Of a stretch of DNA of 63,568 bases, positions 1 through 9,016 are shown piece after piece. Within the stretch, counting starts at the first letter, position 1. Each line of letters begins with the position of its first letter. The notes below the pieces were generated by a model. It searched no databases, was not told where the DNA came from, and saw only the letters and a list, made by a program, of their open reading frames with translations. The stretch is taken from NCBI GenBank assembly GCA_947565915.1, contig CANOHY010000006.1, forward strand, positions 1 through 63,568, read 5' to 3'. Both the position numbers and the translations under genes were made by a program. The DNA comes from an uncultured Eggerthellaceae bacterium. GTDB taxonomy: Bacteria; Actinomycetota; Coriobacteriia; Coriobacteriales; Eggerthellaceae.

Positions 1-1
1 A

Positions 2-1201
2 TTGAACGACAAGCTCGAATCGTATAAGGCAGTTCGAACCGTGTGGGGAAAGCTCATTCCCGAAGTGGATGCCTATCGCTATGCAACAAGGCAGATAGCC
101 GCCTTCTGCAGCAACATCTTCCAGGTGATGCGCATCCTCGAGCCCGACTTCGAGAAGCGCACCGAGGCGATATGCGAAATGTCGTATAACCTCAACATGG
201 GCGTTTCCGGCGAAGAGTACCTGAATACGTTCTACGACGATTGGAACATCCCCGAGTTCTGCGAGAAGAGCTCATGGCTTGGTGCCATCTTCGGTGATTA
301 TGGCGACGAAGCCGAGAACATGGCCGGTCGCGTCATCCAATTCACCAAGGACCGCGTGGAGAAGGAGCTCGACACCTGCCCCTGGGACATCGTGGGTGCC
401 GAGCTCTGCAACATGACCACTGCCATGTTCACTGCCAATTTCGACTTGGCCAATGGCGGCGAGAACGACGTATCGCTGAACATGTGCGAGGCGCGCGGAT
501 GCGGCGACAGGCATTGCCGCGTGGTGGCCGAGCGACGCAGCACCTTCGACTTACCGAAGCAGGGCTTCCTCGATCACATGGGCACACCAGTGATGCCCGT
601 GCACAACACTCCCGAAGAGCGCACGGTGCCCGATGGACAGATCATCCGCAACGGCCAATACAGCAATGCCTTCGGCGAGGAGCACTCCCTCGAATACGAC
701 TATCGCTGGCTTTGCGAGTTCGGCTGGGCCTGGTGCGTGGCATTCCCGTTAGCCGTCATCCGCGACTTGCCCGATGACGAGGAGGAGTTCATTCGCATCT
801 TCAAGATCGTGTTCGCCACAGCTGGCAAGAACCTCTTCATGGAACCGTTCGCGAAGAAGGCGGTGCGCGAATGGACCGGCACGCCCGACAGCATCCCCGA
901 GAACGACCCGCGCATCATGGGCGCCTACATCACTACCTTGCTCGACACGCAGCTGGTTCCCTACCAACTCGATGCCTTCACCAAAGACGAAGTGCGCATC
1001 AAGGTTACGGCTGACGACTTCAACGGCCGCTTCGAGATGGCACCGATGGACGAGTTGGCTATCGGCTACGAAACCCTCTGGCATAACGCCGTTAAAACGT
1101 TGGTGAGCGCCGAGTGGTCGTGCTGGTTCGAGGGGCTCGAGGAAGAAGAGGACGAGTTCATCATCGTCGTTGGCCGCAAAATCGACAAGCGAATGATATA
1201 G
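2..1201 (+). CDS. Unknown cytoplasmic protein with a C-x4-C-G-D-x2-C motif (5' end may be cut off)
   Basis: The protein has at least 399 residues and no membrane segment or signal peptide. The first possible start is a TTG at the window edge, with no upstream sequence to show a ribosome site, so the N-terminus may lie outside. Near residue 160 it has a cysteine cluster (CEARGCGDRHC) that resembles the cysteine/Gly-Asp ending of V4R-type small-molecule-binding domains, or the similar motif of ATC-hydrolase-like proteins. Neither assignment is secure. It is followed after 14 bases by a GcvT-like gene and then an SDR gene on the same strand, so it probably belongs to a small catabolic operon acting on a methylated or aminated compound. 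The function is inferred from context only. The coding region itself is convincing because of its length and codon use. Confidence 0.7.
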   Translation: MNDKLESYKAVRTVWGKLIPEVDAYRYATRQIAAFCSNIFQVMRILEPDFEKRTEAICEMSYNLNMGVSGEEYLNTFYDDWNIPEFCEKSSWLGAIFGDYGDEAENMAGRVIQFTKDRVEKELDTCPWDIVGAELCNMTTAMFTANFDLANGGENDVSLNMCEARGCGDRHCRVVAERRSTFDLPKQGFLDHMGTPVMPVHNTPEERTVPDGQIIRNGQYSNAFGEEHSLEYDYRWLCEFGWAWCVAFPLAVIRDLPDDEEEFIRIFKIVFATAGKNLFMEPFAKKAVREWTGTPDSIPENDPRIMGAYITTLLDTQLVPYQLDAFTKDEVRIKVTADDFNGRFEMAPMDELAIGYETLWHNAVKTLVSAEWSCWFEGLEEEEDEFIIVVGRKIDKRMI

Positions 1202-1215
1202 AGGAGGATACGAGC

Positions 1216-2211
1216 ATGCTTTTCAAAGAAGATGACGCCGCGCGCGCGGAGGCCATGGCAGTCAGGAACGAAGCTGCTTGGTATCGTTGGACCCACGACC
1301 TGGTGAAGGTGGAGGGTCCCGATGCGGAGGCATTCCTGAACCACCTCTATGTGAACGACATCTCCAAGGCCGCTATCGGCAAATCCAAGTACACGACGAT
1401 GCTCAACGAAGAAGGCAAGATCATCGACGACACCATCGTCATGCATGTGGGCGAGAACCTCTATTGGGTGTCCACGCTCTACGCACCTCAGTTCCAGAAG
1501 TGGGCTGAGGCGCACAAGGAAGGCTACGACGTCTCCTACGAGGACATCACCAAGGAAGTGGACATGTACGCGGTCCAGGGCCCGAAGTCCAACGAGCTCA
1601 TGGACGCCCTGTGCGCAGATTCCGTTGACGAGATGAAGCGGTTCTCCATCATCGACACCACCATCGAGGGCATCCCCGTCAAGGTGCACCGCGCTGGCTT
1701 CACCGGCGAGCTTGGCTACGAGATCTACGTCGAGATGGCCAAGTCTGCCGACATCGAGGCCGCCCTGAAGGCCGAAGGCGACAAGCTCGGCTTCCCCGAG
1801 CTGCAGATCCTCGAGGTGTACGTGCGCTCCATCCCTGTGGAGAAGGGCTTCGCGCTGCGCCAGGACATGTACGGGCTCACGCCGTTCGAATGCGATCTGG
1901 ATTGGTCGGTGTGCATGGACAAGGACTTCATCGGCAAGGAGGCCCTGCAGCGCGCCCAAGCCGAGGGGCCCAAGCGCAAGCTGGTAGGCTTGGAATACCT
2001 GGCGCCCTCATATGAGGACATCGCGCAAACTGAAATCGTCTACCGCAAAGGTGTGCCCTGTGGCATCGTACGCAGCGCCATCTACGGATACACAGTGGAC
2101 AAGAACATCGGCTTCGCGGTAATCGATGCCGAGAAGGCGATCATCGGGGAACCAGTAACGGTTGGCGTGAACGACTCTCCGGCAATCATTTGCGAGAAGA
2201 CATTCATCTAA
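1216..2211 (+). CDS. GcvT-like aminomethyltransferase / folate-dependent demethylase
   Basis: This 331-residue protein belongs to the GcvT family, which moves a one-carbon unit from a substrate to tetrahydrofolate. The N-terminal half has the usual GcvT pattern (LNHLYVNDISK, then TTMLNEEGKIIDD). The middle carries the well-conserved GFTGELGYEIY segment near residue 175, and the C-terminus has the small beta-barrel domain. The ATG at 1216 is chosen because GAGGAGG sits 8 bases upstream; a longer reading would overlap the previous gene. No gcvH, gcvP or lpd lies nearby, so a role in the glycine cleavage complex is unlikely. A DmdA- or sarcosine-type stand-alone demethylase feeding the folate pool fits better, but this is inference. 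The substrate cannot be read from the sequence. Confidence 0.85.
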   Translation: MLFKEDDAARAEAMAVRNEAAWYRWTHDLVKVEGPDAEAFLNHLYVNDISKAAIGKSKYTTMLNEEGKIIDDTIVMHVGENLYWVSTLYAPQFQKWAEAHKEGYDVSYEDITKEVDMYAVQGPKSNELMDALCADSVDEMKRFSIIDTTIEGIPVKVHRAGFTGELGYEIYVEMAKSADIEAALKAEGDKLGFPELQILEVYVRSIPVEKGFALRQDMYGLTPFECDLDWSVCMDKDFIGKEALQRAQAEGPKRKLVGLEYLAPSYEDIAQTEIVYRKGVPCGIVRSAIYGYTVDKNIGFAVIDAEKAIIGEPVTVGVNDSPAIICEKTFI

Positions 2212-2289
2212 GAACGCGAAAACGAGCAAACTCCCGACTTGGCAGCCAAAGCTGCACGTCGGTGGTTCAGCAGAGAAAGGGAACGAGCG

Positions 2290-3069
2290 ATGAAACTCAA
2301 GGATAAGTCCATCGTGGTCACAGGTGCCGTGGCAGGCATTGGAGCAGCAATCACCGAGCTCTTCGTTAGAGAAGGCGCGAACGTGATTGCCGTGGACAAG
2401 CAGGAAGAGCGCTTGATGGAGATGTGCAAGACGCTCGAGGGCCCAGGGCGCGCCGTGGCCTTCCCGGGCAACGTGGCCCTCCAATCGACGACCGATGGCA
2501 TGATCGATGCTGCCGTGGCTGAATTCGGCACGCTTGACGTGCTGGTGAACAATGCAGGCGTGATGGACGACAATACGGCCGTGGGCGATATGTCGGACGA
2601 GATGATGGACGAGGTCTTCGCCGTGAACACATTTGGCCCCATGCGTGCCATGCGCAAGGCTGTGAACACCTTCTTCGAGCTCAATCCCGATGCCGAGGAA
2701 GATGACGAAACTATCGGCTCCATCATAAACATCACCAGCGTGGGAGCGTTGCACCAAACGGCCGGAGCCTCCTACTGCGCATCGAAGGCAGCGCTTCTGG
2801 CAGCTACGAAGAACACGTCGTTCATGTACATCCACAAGGGCATCCGCGTGAACGCCATCGCACCAGGCGGCATCGTCACCGAGATCCCCATCACCATGCC
2901 AACGGCAGACGAGTTCGGCTTCGGACGCACAAGCGAGCTCTTGGTGCATTCATCACTGCTCGGCATGCCCGAGGACATCGCCAACGCCGCGCTGTTCCTC
3001 GCCCAGGACGAGTCGCACTTCATCAACGGCGCCGTTATCACCGTGGACGGAGCGTGGACCACGTTCTAG
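2290..3069 (+). CDS. Short-chain dehydrogenase/reductase (SDR)
   Basis: This 259-residue classical SDR is an NAD(P)-dependent alcohol/ketone oxidoreductase. It shows the Rossmann cofactor motif TGAVAGIG near residue 12, NNAG near 90, the catalytic Ser in NITSVGA, and the catalytic Tyr-x3-Lys as YCASK. The C-terminus has the usual INGAVITVDGAW strand. The ATG at 2290 has GAGAAAGG 9-16 bases upstream. It is the last gene of the operon with the GcvT-like gene, 78 bases downstream of it, and is followed by a strong terminator at 3129. The substrate is unknown. A role in oxidising or reducing the product released by the neighbouring demethylase is a plausible guess. Confidence 0.9.
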   Translation: MKLKDKSIVVTGAVAGIGAAITELFVREGANVIAVDKQEERLMEMCKTLEGPGRAVAFPGNVALQSTTDGMIDAAVAEFGTLDVLVNNAGVMDDNTAVGDMSDEMMDEVFAVNTFGPMRAMRKAVNTFFELNPDAEEDDETIGSIINITSVGALHQTAGASYCASKAALLAATKNTSFMYIHKGIRVNAIAPGGIVTEIPITMPTADEFGFGRTSELLVHSSLLGMPEDIANAALFLAQDESHFINGAVITVDGAWTTF

Positions 3070-3128
3070 CTGCATCTCCGCTCTGCTCGCTCGCTTGCCT
3101 GCTCAAGCGCGCACAAAGAGTAAACCGA

Positions 3129-3159
3129 TGCGCCCAAGGTTCGTCCTTGGGCGCATTTT
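3129..3159 (+). terminator. Rho-independent terminator after the SDR gene
   Basis: There is a perfect 11-bp stem (TGCGCCCAAGG paired with CCTTGGGCGCA), a 5-base loop and then TTTT. It lies 60 bases after the SDR stop codon and ends the three-gene operon. Confidence 0.9.
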
Positions 3160-3331
3160 CATGGGCAAGGCACATGTCTTCATATATGCCTTTGAGCTGG
3201 TGCGATGCGGGGGCAACTGGCAGTTGTCAGAGCATTTTGGCAAAATGACTACCACTGTTGCTTACGCAACCGCGGCTTCTACTGCATACTCGAAAGGCAA
3301 ACCAATGGCATCGAACAAGCGAGGTAGCTTC

Positions 3332-4099
3332 ATGAGTTACGACTTTGCCGACCGGCTCATAGAGATGCGCCGCTCGCGAGGCCTCAGCCAGGAGGAACTG
3401 GCGAAGAGGCTCGGCCTCTCGCGCCAGGCCATTTCCAAGTGGGAGCGCGCAGAATCGTCCCCCGACATAGGAAACCTCATCGCGCTTGCCGAGATATACG
3501 AGGTAACGCTCGACGAGCTCATCGGCACCAGCAGCTCCCAACAAGGCGATGGCGGCATTCGCATCGGAGAGCCGACTACCGCGAGCGAAGGCGCCGTTTG
3601 CGAATACGCGCCCGTCGAGGACAACGCCACGGATGCCGCCGAGGAAGAATTCCCGGCTTCCAACGCAGCCATGGAGGCCATCGCGCCTGCCATGCCTTGC
3701 GATTCGGCAGCCCTTGCCGATTCCAGCCCATCCGCGAATCTCGCCGATTCCGGCCTTGAGGCCGAACCGCAGCAAGGCTTCCTCATCCTGCCGCCGCCGC
3801 ATGGTGCCGAGCCGACGATTCCAGCAGCTCCGACGATGGACCTTGCGGCCACGCAGGCAGCTGGGCAAGGGCAAGGGATTCCCCAAGAGCCCGTTACCGG
3901 CATCAAGCCGAAGCGTCCCTTGCTCACTTTCCCCTATCCGCTGCTGGTAGCGCTCATCTACCTGGTCCTCGGATTCTGCTTCCACCTGTGGCATCCCGGC
4001 TGGGTGGTCTTCTTCACCATACCGTTCTACTACTGGATAGCCAGCGTGGTCGCGCATGACCCCGAGTATGCCGCACGCCACGGCATCCGGGCCGATTAA
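3332..4099 (+). CDS. XRE-family regulator with C-terminal membrane segments
   Basis: This 255-residue protein has an N-terminal Cro/CI helix-turn-helix (about residues 5-60; SQEELAKRLGLSRQAISKWE is the DNA-contact core). A long low-complexity Ala/Pro/Glu-rich linker follows (about 70-190). Two hydrophobic segments at the C-terminus end in a short soluble tail. This is the common layout of membrane-anchored HTH regulators found beside DUF4097 genes. The ATG at 3332 is preferred because of GAGGT 6 bases upstream; an in-frame ATG at 3305 is also possible. It is separated from the next gene by 17 bases and is surely co-transcribed with it. It probably senses an envelope signal and autoregulates this pair. 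Confidence 0.88.
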   Translation: MSYDFADRLIEMRRSRGLSQEELAKRLGLSRQAISKWERAESSPDIGNLIALAEIYEVTLDELIGTSSSQQGDGGIRIGEPTTASEGAVCEYAPVEDNATDAAEEEFPASNAAMEAIAPAMPCDSAALADSSPSANLADSGLEAEPQQGFLILPPPHGAEPTIPAAPTMDLAATQAAGQGQGIPQEPVTGIKPKRPLLTFPYPLLVALIYLVLGFCFHLWHPGWVVFFTIPFYYWIASVVAHDPEYAARHGIRAD

Positions 4100-4116
4100 G
4101 GAAGGTTGCACCAACG

Positions 4117-5019
4117 ATGCTCACACGTAGTTCCTGGATAAAGATCGCTCTCATCGTGCTGCTTTGCCTGGTGGTCTGCGGTGGCCTGCTGGCTTGCAGC
4201 GCTGGATGCTCGGCAGCCATGCGCCATGCCGGCAACATCGCCAGCAAGGCCTATCAAGACGCCAGCTTCTCGGAGCGCGGCGATTTCTCGGTGCCAGCAA
4301 GCGACGTGCGCAGCCTGGAGATCAACTGGGCCGCTGGTGCGGTAAACGTGGTCGTAGCCGATGACCAGAGCGATGGCGAGCCCACGGTAAGCGCCGTAGA
4401 GGAGTTCACCGGACCCGGCCGCGAGAGCAATCGCATGACCTGGCAACTACGGGATGGCGTGCTCCAAATCGGCTATGGCATGGGAAGCGCCAGCATGTTC
4501 GGATGCTCGCAAATGGGCTCGAAGCACCTTACGCTCACCTTGCCGAGAAGCACCGCGGAATCGCTTGAGAGCATCGACTTGAATGCGGCGTCGGGCACCT
4601 ACAGCTTCGATTCGCTCGCTTGCGAGAGCATGAGCGTGAACTTGGCTTCCGGGCGCATGGAGGGCACGAGGCTAGCAACGCAGAGCCTCGACCTCGACGT
4701 AGCCAGCGGCACCATCGAACTTGAAGGGCGCTTCTCACGCAATGTGAACGCCAGCCTTGCGAGCGGAGACATCGACCTTACTTGCCAGGAAACCTGCCCG
4801 GCCAGCACCTCACTCGACCTCATGAGCGGGCAAGTCGCTCTCGTGGTGCCCTCCGACAGCGGCATAGATGCGCGCGTGGACAAGCTCTCCGGATCGTTCA
4901 ACTGCGACCTGCCGGGAAGCTGGAGCCTGCCCGACTACGATTCGTTCACCTGCGGCGATGGTTCGTGCACCATGAATGTGCGCATGACGAGCGGCAATGT
5001 GACGATAGAAGGGGCCTAA
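4117..5019 (+). CDS. DUF4097-type beta-repeat envelope protein
   Basis: This 300-residue protein begins with a hydrophobic N-terminal segment (about residues 9-30). LLAC in this segment could be a lipobox or just the end of a membrane anchor. The rest is built of repeating short beta-strands of the type 'SLDLDVASGTIEL', 'VNASLASGDIDL', 'SLDLMSGQVALVV', typical of the putative-adhesin DUF4097 family. These proteins are usually found beside an XRE or PspC-like regulator with membrane segments, as here. AAGGAAGG lies 10 bases upstream. The exact role is unknown; envelope sensing or adhesion is a family-level guess. Confidence 0.82.
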   Translation: MLTRSSWIKIALIVLLCLVVCGGLLACSAGCSAAMRHAGNIASKAYQDASFSERGDFSVPASDVRSLEINWAAGAVNVVVADDQSDGEPTVSAVEEFTGPGRESNRMTWQLRDGVLQIGYGMGSASMFGCSQMGSKHLTLTLPRSTAESLESIDLNAASGTYSFDSLACESMSVNLASGRMEGTRLATQSLDLDVASGTIELEGRFSRNVNASLASGDIDLTCQETCPASTSLDLMSGQVALVVPSDSGIDARVDKLSGSFNCDLPGSWSLPDYDSFTCGDGSCTMNVRMTSGNVTIEGA

Positions 5020-5041
5020 GCCAGGCAACTGGCTGGCTGAT

Positions 5042-5157
5042 TGGCCTTCTGCATTGCCCTAAGCAGCGATTCTGCAGCCCACATGCGCAGGTGAAAGGCT
5101 AGTTTCGCCGTAGCGCATGGGTGCGAAGCCAAGCGCGAAGGGCAATGCAGAAGGCCA
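5042..5157. repeat. Dispersed hairpin element, copy 1
   Basis: The outer arms are a perfect 19-bp inverted repeat (5042-5060 with 5139-5157). Inside is the conserved core that recurs in this window: GCGATTCTGCAGCCC on the left and GTGCGAAGCCAAGCGCGA on the right, closing on an inner stem around CATGCGC. It lies between the DUF4097 gene and the acyltransferase gene, both on the plus strand. There is no U tract, so it is not a standard terminator. Confidence 0.85.
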
Positions 5158-5259
5158 GCAAAACTAACAAGCAGAGTTCTTGTCGGCTTCGCCATTTGGC
5201 TCGTCGTGCGCTACCATTGCATGCGCATGCAAGCAAAGCCGACGAGGAGACACTCGCAC

Positions 5260-6255
5260 ATGGGGTTGCAGCCATCCGCTAAAAGCTCGAAGCGCATCGC
5301 CTGGGTGGATATCGCCAAGGGCATCGCCATCATCCTGGTGATAACCGGCCACACAATAGGATACGATTCCGCGCTAAGGCCCTTGATATTCATGTTCCAT
5401 ATGCCGCTGTTCTTCATCATGGCTGGCTATACCTTCAAGCCCAAGTCCATGAAAGCGGCTCTCATCTCGTCAGCCAAACGCCTCTTGATTCCCTATCTGC
5501 TGCTGTTCTTCATTTGGAATGGCGTCGAGTGGCTCAAGCGCCCAGATGCGCTCACAGGCCCGGCCATCGGGGAGCTCTTCTTGCGAATGATCTTCGCTTC
5601 AGGGTCGGAGAACGCCGATATGGGCATCCCCGCCACAGGCATGGCATGGTTTCTCATGTGCCTGTTCGCGAGCAAGGTCTTGCTCAATGGCATGCTACTT
5701 GCCTTCAAGCGCACGAAATGCCCGCTTGTAGCACAGGCGATCATATTCTGCGTCCTTGCCACGCTGGGGTATGCCATCGGCTACCGCCTGCGCATCTACC
5801 TACCCTTCGACATCGATATCGCACTCGTAACCGTGGGATTCATGTGGTGCGGATACCTCGCGCGCGAGAAGCGATTCTTCGAGCGATTCGGAATGCGCTG
5901 GTGGGCGATTCTCGTGGCAATCGCTGCATTCGCAGCTGCAGTAACCTTATGCAACCTCGAACTTGCCACGCGAACATACGGCGCTTTTCCCGTCTGCGTC
6001 TTGGGCGCATTGGCCGGTTCGTTCATCGCGTGCTGGGTATCGCAGCTCATCGAGCGATTCTCGCGCATCCTCACGCGCTTCTTCTCGTTTCTTGGACGCA
6101 ACAGCATGCTCATCTACTGTTTCCACTGCATCGATTGGCTCATCCCATGGCAAACACTGGCGGGTTTGGAGGGCATCCCCTTCCGCGGGCTTGTCACCTC
6201 GGTGCTGCGCACCCTCTATGCAATTCTGCTAACGGTTCTGGTGCGCCGCGTCTAG
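5260..6255 (+). CDS. Membrane acyltransferase (acyltransferase family 3, fucose 4-O-acetylase-like)
   Basis: This 331-residue polytopic membrane protein has about ten hydrophobic segments. The N-terminal signature RIAWVDIAKGIAIILVITGH contains the catalytic His typical of acyltransferase-3 enzymes, followed by FMFHMPLFFIMAGY. Such enzymes transfer acetyl or similar groups to sugars of surface polymers at the cytoplasmic membrane. The ATG at 5260 is preferred because GAGGAGA precedes it by 9 bases; further in-frame ATGs at 5206 and 5221 lack a ribosome site. It has no glycan cluster next to it, so the acceptor cannot be named. Confidence 0.88.
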   Translation: MGLQPSAKSSKRIAWVDIAKGIAIILVITGHTIGYDSALRPLIFMFHMPLFFIMAGYTFKPKSMKAALISSAKRLLIPYLLLFFIWNGVEWLKRPDALTGPAIGELFLRMIFASGSENADMGIPATGMAWFLMCLFASKVLLNGMLLAFKRTKCPLVAQAIIFCVLATLGYAIGYRLRIYLPFDIDIALVTVGFMWCGYLAREKRFFERFGMRWWAILVAIAAFAAAVTLCNLELATRTYGAFPVCVLGALAGSFIACWVSQLIERFSRILTRFFSFLGRNSMLIYCFHCIDWLIPWQTLAGLEGIPFRGLVTSVLRTLYAILLTVLVRRV

Positions 6256-6288
6256 CCTCAAGCGGATGCCAATGCTTTCCTCCAGCCG

Positions 6289-8922
6289 CTAATGCACGAA
6301 CAGCTTGATAAGTGCCAGCTTCAAGGCATCGTAGGGTTGGTAGCGCATCGGCAAATCGAGCCAGGTGTACTTCTTCATGATGCTCTTGCGATGGCTGAAG
6401 GTCTCGAAGCTGCATTTGCCATGATACGAGCCCATGCCGCTCGCCCCCACGCCACCAAAGCCCATGTAGCTCGTGGCCAGATGCACAATGGTGTCGTTGA
6501 TGCACCCGCCGCCGAACGACACCTCGCGCAGGAACTTGCGCTCCTCTTCCTTGCTGCTGGTGAAAAGGTAGGCAGCAAGCGGCTTCTTCAAACTCTTGAT
6601 AAGCGCTTTTGCCTGGTCGAGCGAATCCACGGCGATCATAGGCAGCACAGGACCAAAGATCTCCTGGCCCATCACAGCATCGTCCAGCGTGACGCCCATC
6701 ATCACCGTGGGCTCGATCTGCAGGGTATCCTCGTTGCCGTTACCTCCGAACACCACCTTCTCGGAGTCGATCAAGCCCATCACGCGCTTGAAGTGCTTCT
6801 CATTCACCATGTGCCCGTAATCGGGGTTCGCAAGCGCATTCGCGCCGTACATCTTGCAGATCTTCTCCACGATAAGCTCTGCCAGGCGCATCTCCACCTT
6901 GCGGTCCACCAGCACGTAGTCGGGAGCCACGCACGTTTGCCCGCAATTGAGGAACTTGCCGAAGGCGATGCGCGTGGCCGCCACCTCCAAGTCGGCATCG
7001 GCCGCCACCACGCATGGGCTCTTGCCACCCAGCTCCAAGGTGACCGGCGTCACATGCTGCGCTGCTTTCTCCAGCACCAGCTTGCCCACGTTCACCGAGC
7101 CGGTGAAGAAGATGTAGTCGAAGTTGTGGTCCAGCAGGCGCGAGTTCTGCTCGCGACCGCCCAGCACCACGTCCACGTGCCCCGGCTCGAACGCCTCGTC
7201 CAAGATGCGCGCAATCACCTCCGAGGTGCGCGGGCTGTAGGCGCTCGGCTTCACGATGCAGCAGTTGCCTGCTGCCACAGCACCGATGAGCGGTTCCATG
7301 GTAAGCATGAACGGATAGTTCCAAGGCGACATCACCAAGGTCACGCCATAGGGCTCGGCGATGGTGAAGCTCTTGGCTGCAAAGTTGGCCAAGTTCGTGG
7401 GCACTACGTGCGGGCGCGCCCAGCGGCGCACGTGCTTCAGCTGGTAGCCCAGCTCGGAGAGGGTGAGGCCCACCTCGCACATATAGCTCTCGAAGAACGA
7501 CTTGCCTAAGTCCTCCTTTAGGGCGAGATCTATCTCGGCCTGATGGGCCTTGATCGACGCTTGCAAGCGCTCAAGCGCGGCAATGCGGTATTCCACATCG
7601 AGTGTTTTCCCTGTTGCGAAGAAGGCACGCTGCCCTTCCACGCGCTCGCTGATGGTGCGCTTGCGAAGCTGCTTCACCTGCGCAGCGTCGGCCACGCCAG
7701 GACGTGTGAGGGCAAGCTCGCCATCGTCCATGAGCAGCCGATACACCTGCTCCAGCTCGGCTTTGCCCATCAGGCGCGGCACGGGGTAGAGGGGGTTGCT
7801 CTCCTTGTCTGCCTGGCTTGCCATCGTGGGGATGTCCGCAGCCTTGATGGCCTCGATCTTCTTGGGTATGCCCATGTGGTCGTTCAAGCCCTCGAACCAC
7901 GAGATGTACTTTTCGGCCGCCTGCCTATCCGTATCATCGCTTGTAGCCAAGCCCGCAACGCGGGCCAAGGCCGCCAGCTTGCGCTGGGCCGAGAAGTCGT
8001 AAAGGCGCAACACGTAGGGCGCCACGATGGCATTTGCCAAACCATGGGCAACGCCGTAGTTACCACCCAGTGAATGCGCGATGCCGTGGATGTAGCCCAC
8101 GTACGACTTCGAAAACGCCTCGCCTGCCAAGAAGGCGGCGCGCAGCATGCCTTCGCGTGCCTCCACATCAGAGCCATCGTCGTAGGAGCGCTTCAGGTAG
8201 CGCTGTATCAGCAGCACCGCTTCTTCGGCCCATGCGCGCGTCTCCTTCGTGGTGGAGCGGCCAATATAGGCTTCCGTAGCATGCACCAGGGCATCGAGCC
8301 CCGTTATGGCTGTGATGTACGGGGGCAAGCCAAGCGTGGTGCGCGGATCCAGCACCGCATAGCTGGGAATCAGCGGAAAATCGTTGATGGGATACTTGTA
8401 GTGCGCGTCTTGGTCGGTGATCACCGCCGCCAGCGTGGTCTCCGAGCCGGTTCCCGCCGTGGTGGGTATTGCTATCAGAAGCGGGATGCGCTTGCCCACG
8501 CGCAGGATTCCGCGCATGTCGCGCACCGACTGGTTAGGCTTGGCTATGCGCGCGCCTGCTGCCTTCGCGCAATCCATGGGCGAGCCGCCCCCAAATGCTA
8601 TGAGGCAATCGCAACCCTCATCGAGGTATTGCTCGCGTGCCGCCTCCACGTTCGCGATGGTGGGGTTCTGACTCGTGTCGCTGAAGATGCCATAGCTCAC
8701 GCCCACGCCATCGAGCACATCGGTGAGCAGGTTCACCAGGCCCAATGCCACCAAGTTCGCATCCGTCACGATGAGCGGCTTGTGCTTGCCCTCGCTCTTC
8801 AGCGCCGTCGGCAGCTCGTCGATGGACGAAAGCACTTGCGGCTCGCGATACGGCAACAAAGGCAGCGCCATGCGGAATACCGTCTGAAAGCTGCGATAGC
8901 CGATGGTCTTCAAGGGATTCAT
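6289..8922 (-). CDS. Fe-dependent alcohol dehydrogenase fused to aldehyde dehydrogenase (reversed AdhE-like order)
   Basis: This protein of 877 residues has two enzyme domains. Residues ~1-400 are an iron-containing alcohol dehydrogenase: GGGSPMDCAKA cofactor loop, TTAGTGSETT, and metal-binding His residues in HATEAYIG and the GIAHSLGGNYGVAHG block. Residues ~415-877 are an ALDH of the ALDH3-like type: MSPWNYPF, FTGSVNVGK, general base Glu in LELGGKSP, nucleophile Cys in NCGQTCVAPDYV. The classical AdhE has the opposite order and a CoA-acylating ALDH. This C-terminal domain looks acid-forming instead, so the protein could turn an alcohol into a carboxylate through a channelled aldehyde. A GAGGAG site precedes the ATG. 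It faces a MarR regulator across a 94-base promoter gap, suggesting induction by an alcohol or aldehyde. Confidence 0.9.
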   Translation of the reverse strand: MNPLKTIGYRSFQTVFRMALPLLPYREPQVLSSIDELPTALKSEGKHKPLIVTDANLVALGLVNLLTDVLDGVGVSYGIFSDTSQNPTIANVEAAREQYLDEGCDCLIAFGGGSPMDCAKAAGARIAKPNQSVRDMRGILRVGKRIPLLIAIPTTAGTGSETTLAAVITDQDAHYKYPINDFPLIPSYAVLDPRTTLGLPPYITAITGLDALVHATEAYIGRSTTKETRAWAEEAVLLIQRYLKRSYDDGSDVEAREGMLRAAFLAGEAFSKSYVGYIHGIAHSLGGNYGVAHGLANAIVAPYVLRLYDFSAQRKLAALARVAGLATSDDTDRQAAEKYISWFEGLNDHMGIPKKIEAIKAADIPTMASQADKESNPLYPVPRLMGKAELEQVYRLLMDDGELALTRPGVADAAQVKQLRKRTISERVEGQRAFFATGKTLDVEYRIAALERLQASIKAHQAEIDLALKEDLGKSFFESYMCEVGLTLSELGYQLKHVRRWARPHVVPTNLANFAAKSFTIAEPYGVTLVMSPWNYPFMLTMEPLIGAVAAGNCCIVKPSAYSPRTSEVIARILDEAFEPGHVDVVLGGREQNSRLLDHNFDYIFFTGSVNVGKLVLEKAAQHVTPVTLELGGKSPCVVAADADLEVAATRIAFGKFLNCGQTCVAPDYVLVDRKVEMRLAELIVEKICKMYGANALANPDYGHMVNEKHFKRVMGLIDSEKVVFGGNGNEDTLQIEPTVMMGVTLDDAVMGQEIFGPVLPMIAVDSLDQAKALIKSLKKPLAAYLFTSSKEEERKFLREVSFGGGCINDTIVHLATSYMGFGGVGASGMGSYHGKCSFETFSHRKSIMKKYTWLDLPMRYQPYDALKLALIKLFVH

Positions 8923-9016
8923 TTTCTATTTCTCCTCATTTTCGTTCACTTTGTAAACTATCATGCGATTATAGCGAAATTGCTGCGGCATGCGATGAGG
9001 AAGAGGACGAGCGAAC
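8923..9016. promoter_or_regulatory. Divergent promoter region between the ADH-ALDH fusion and marR genes
   Basis: The gap is 94 bases and both genes are read outward from it. It holds both ribosome sites and a short AT-richer middle (around 8935-8975). MarR proteins usually bind a palindrome in such a gap, but I could not identify one with certainty. Confidence 0.5.
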
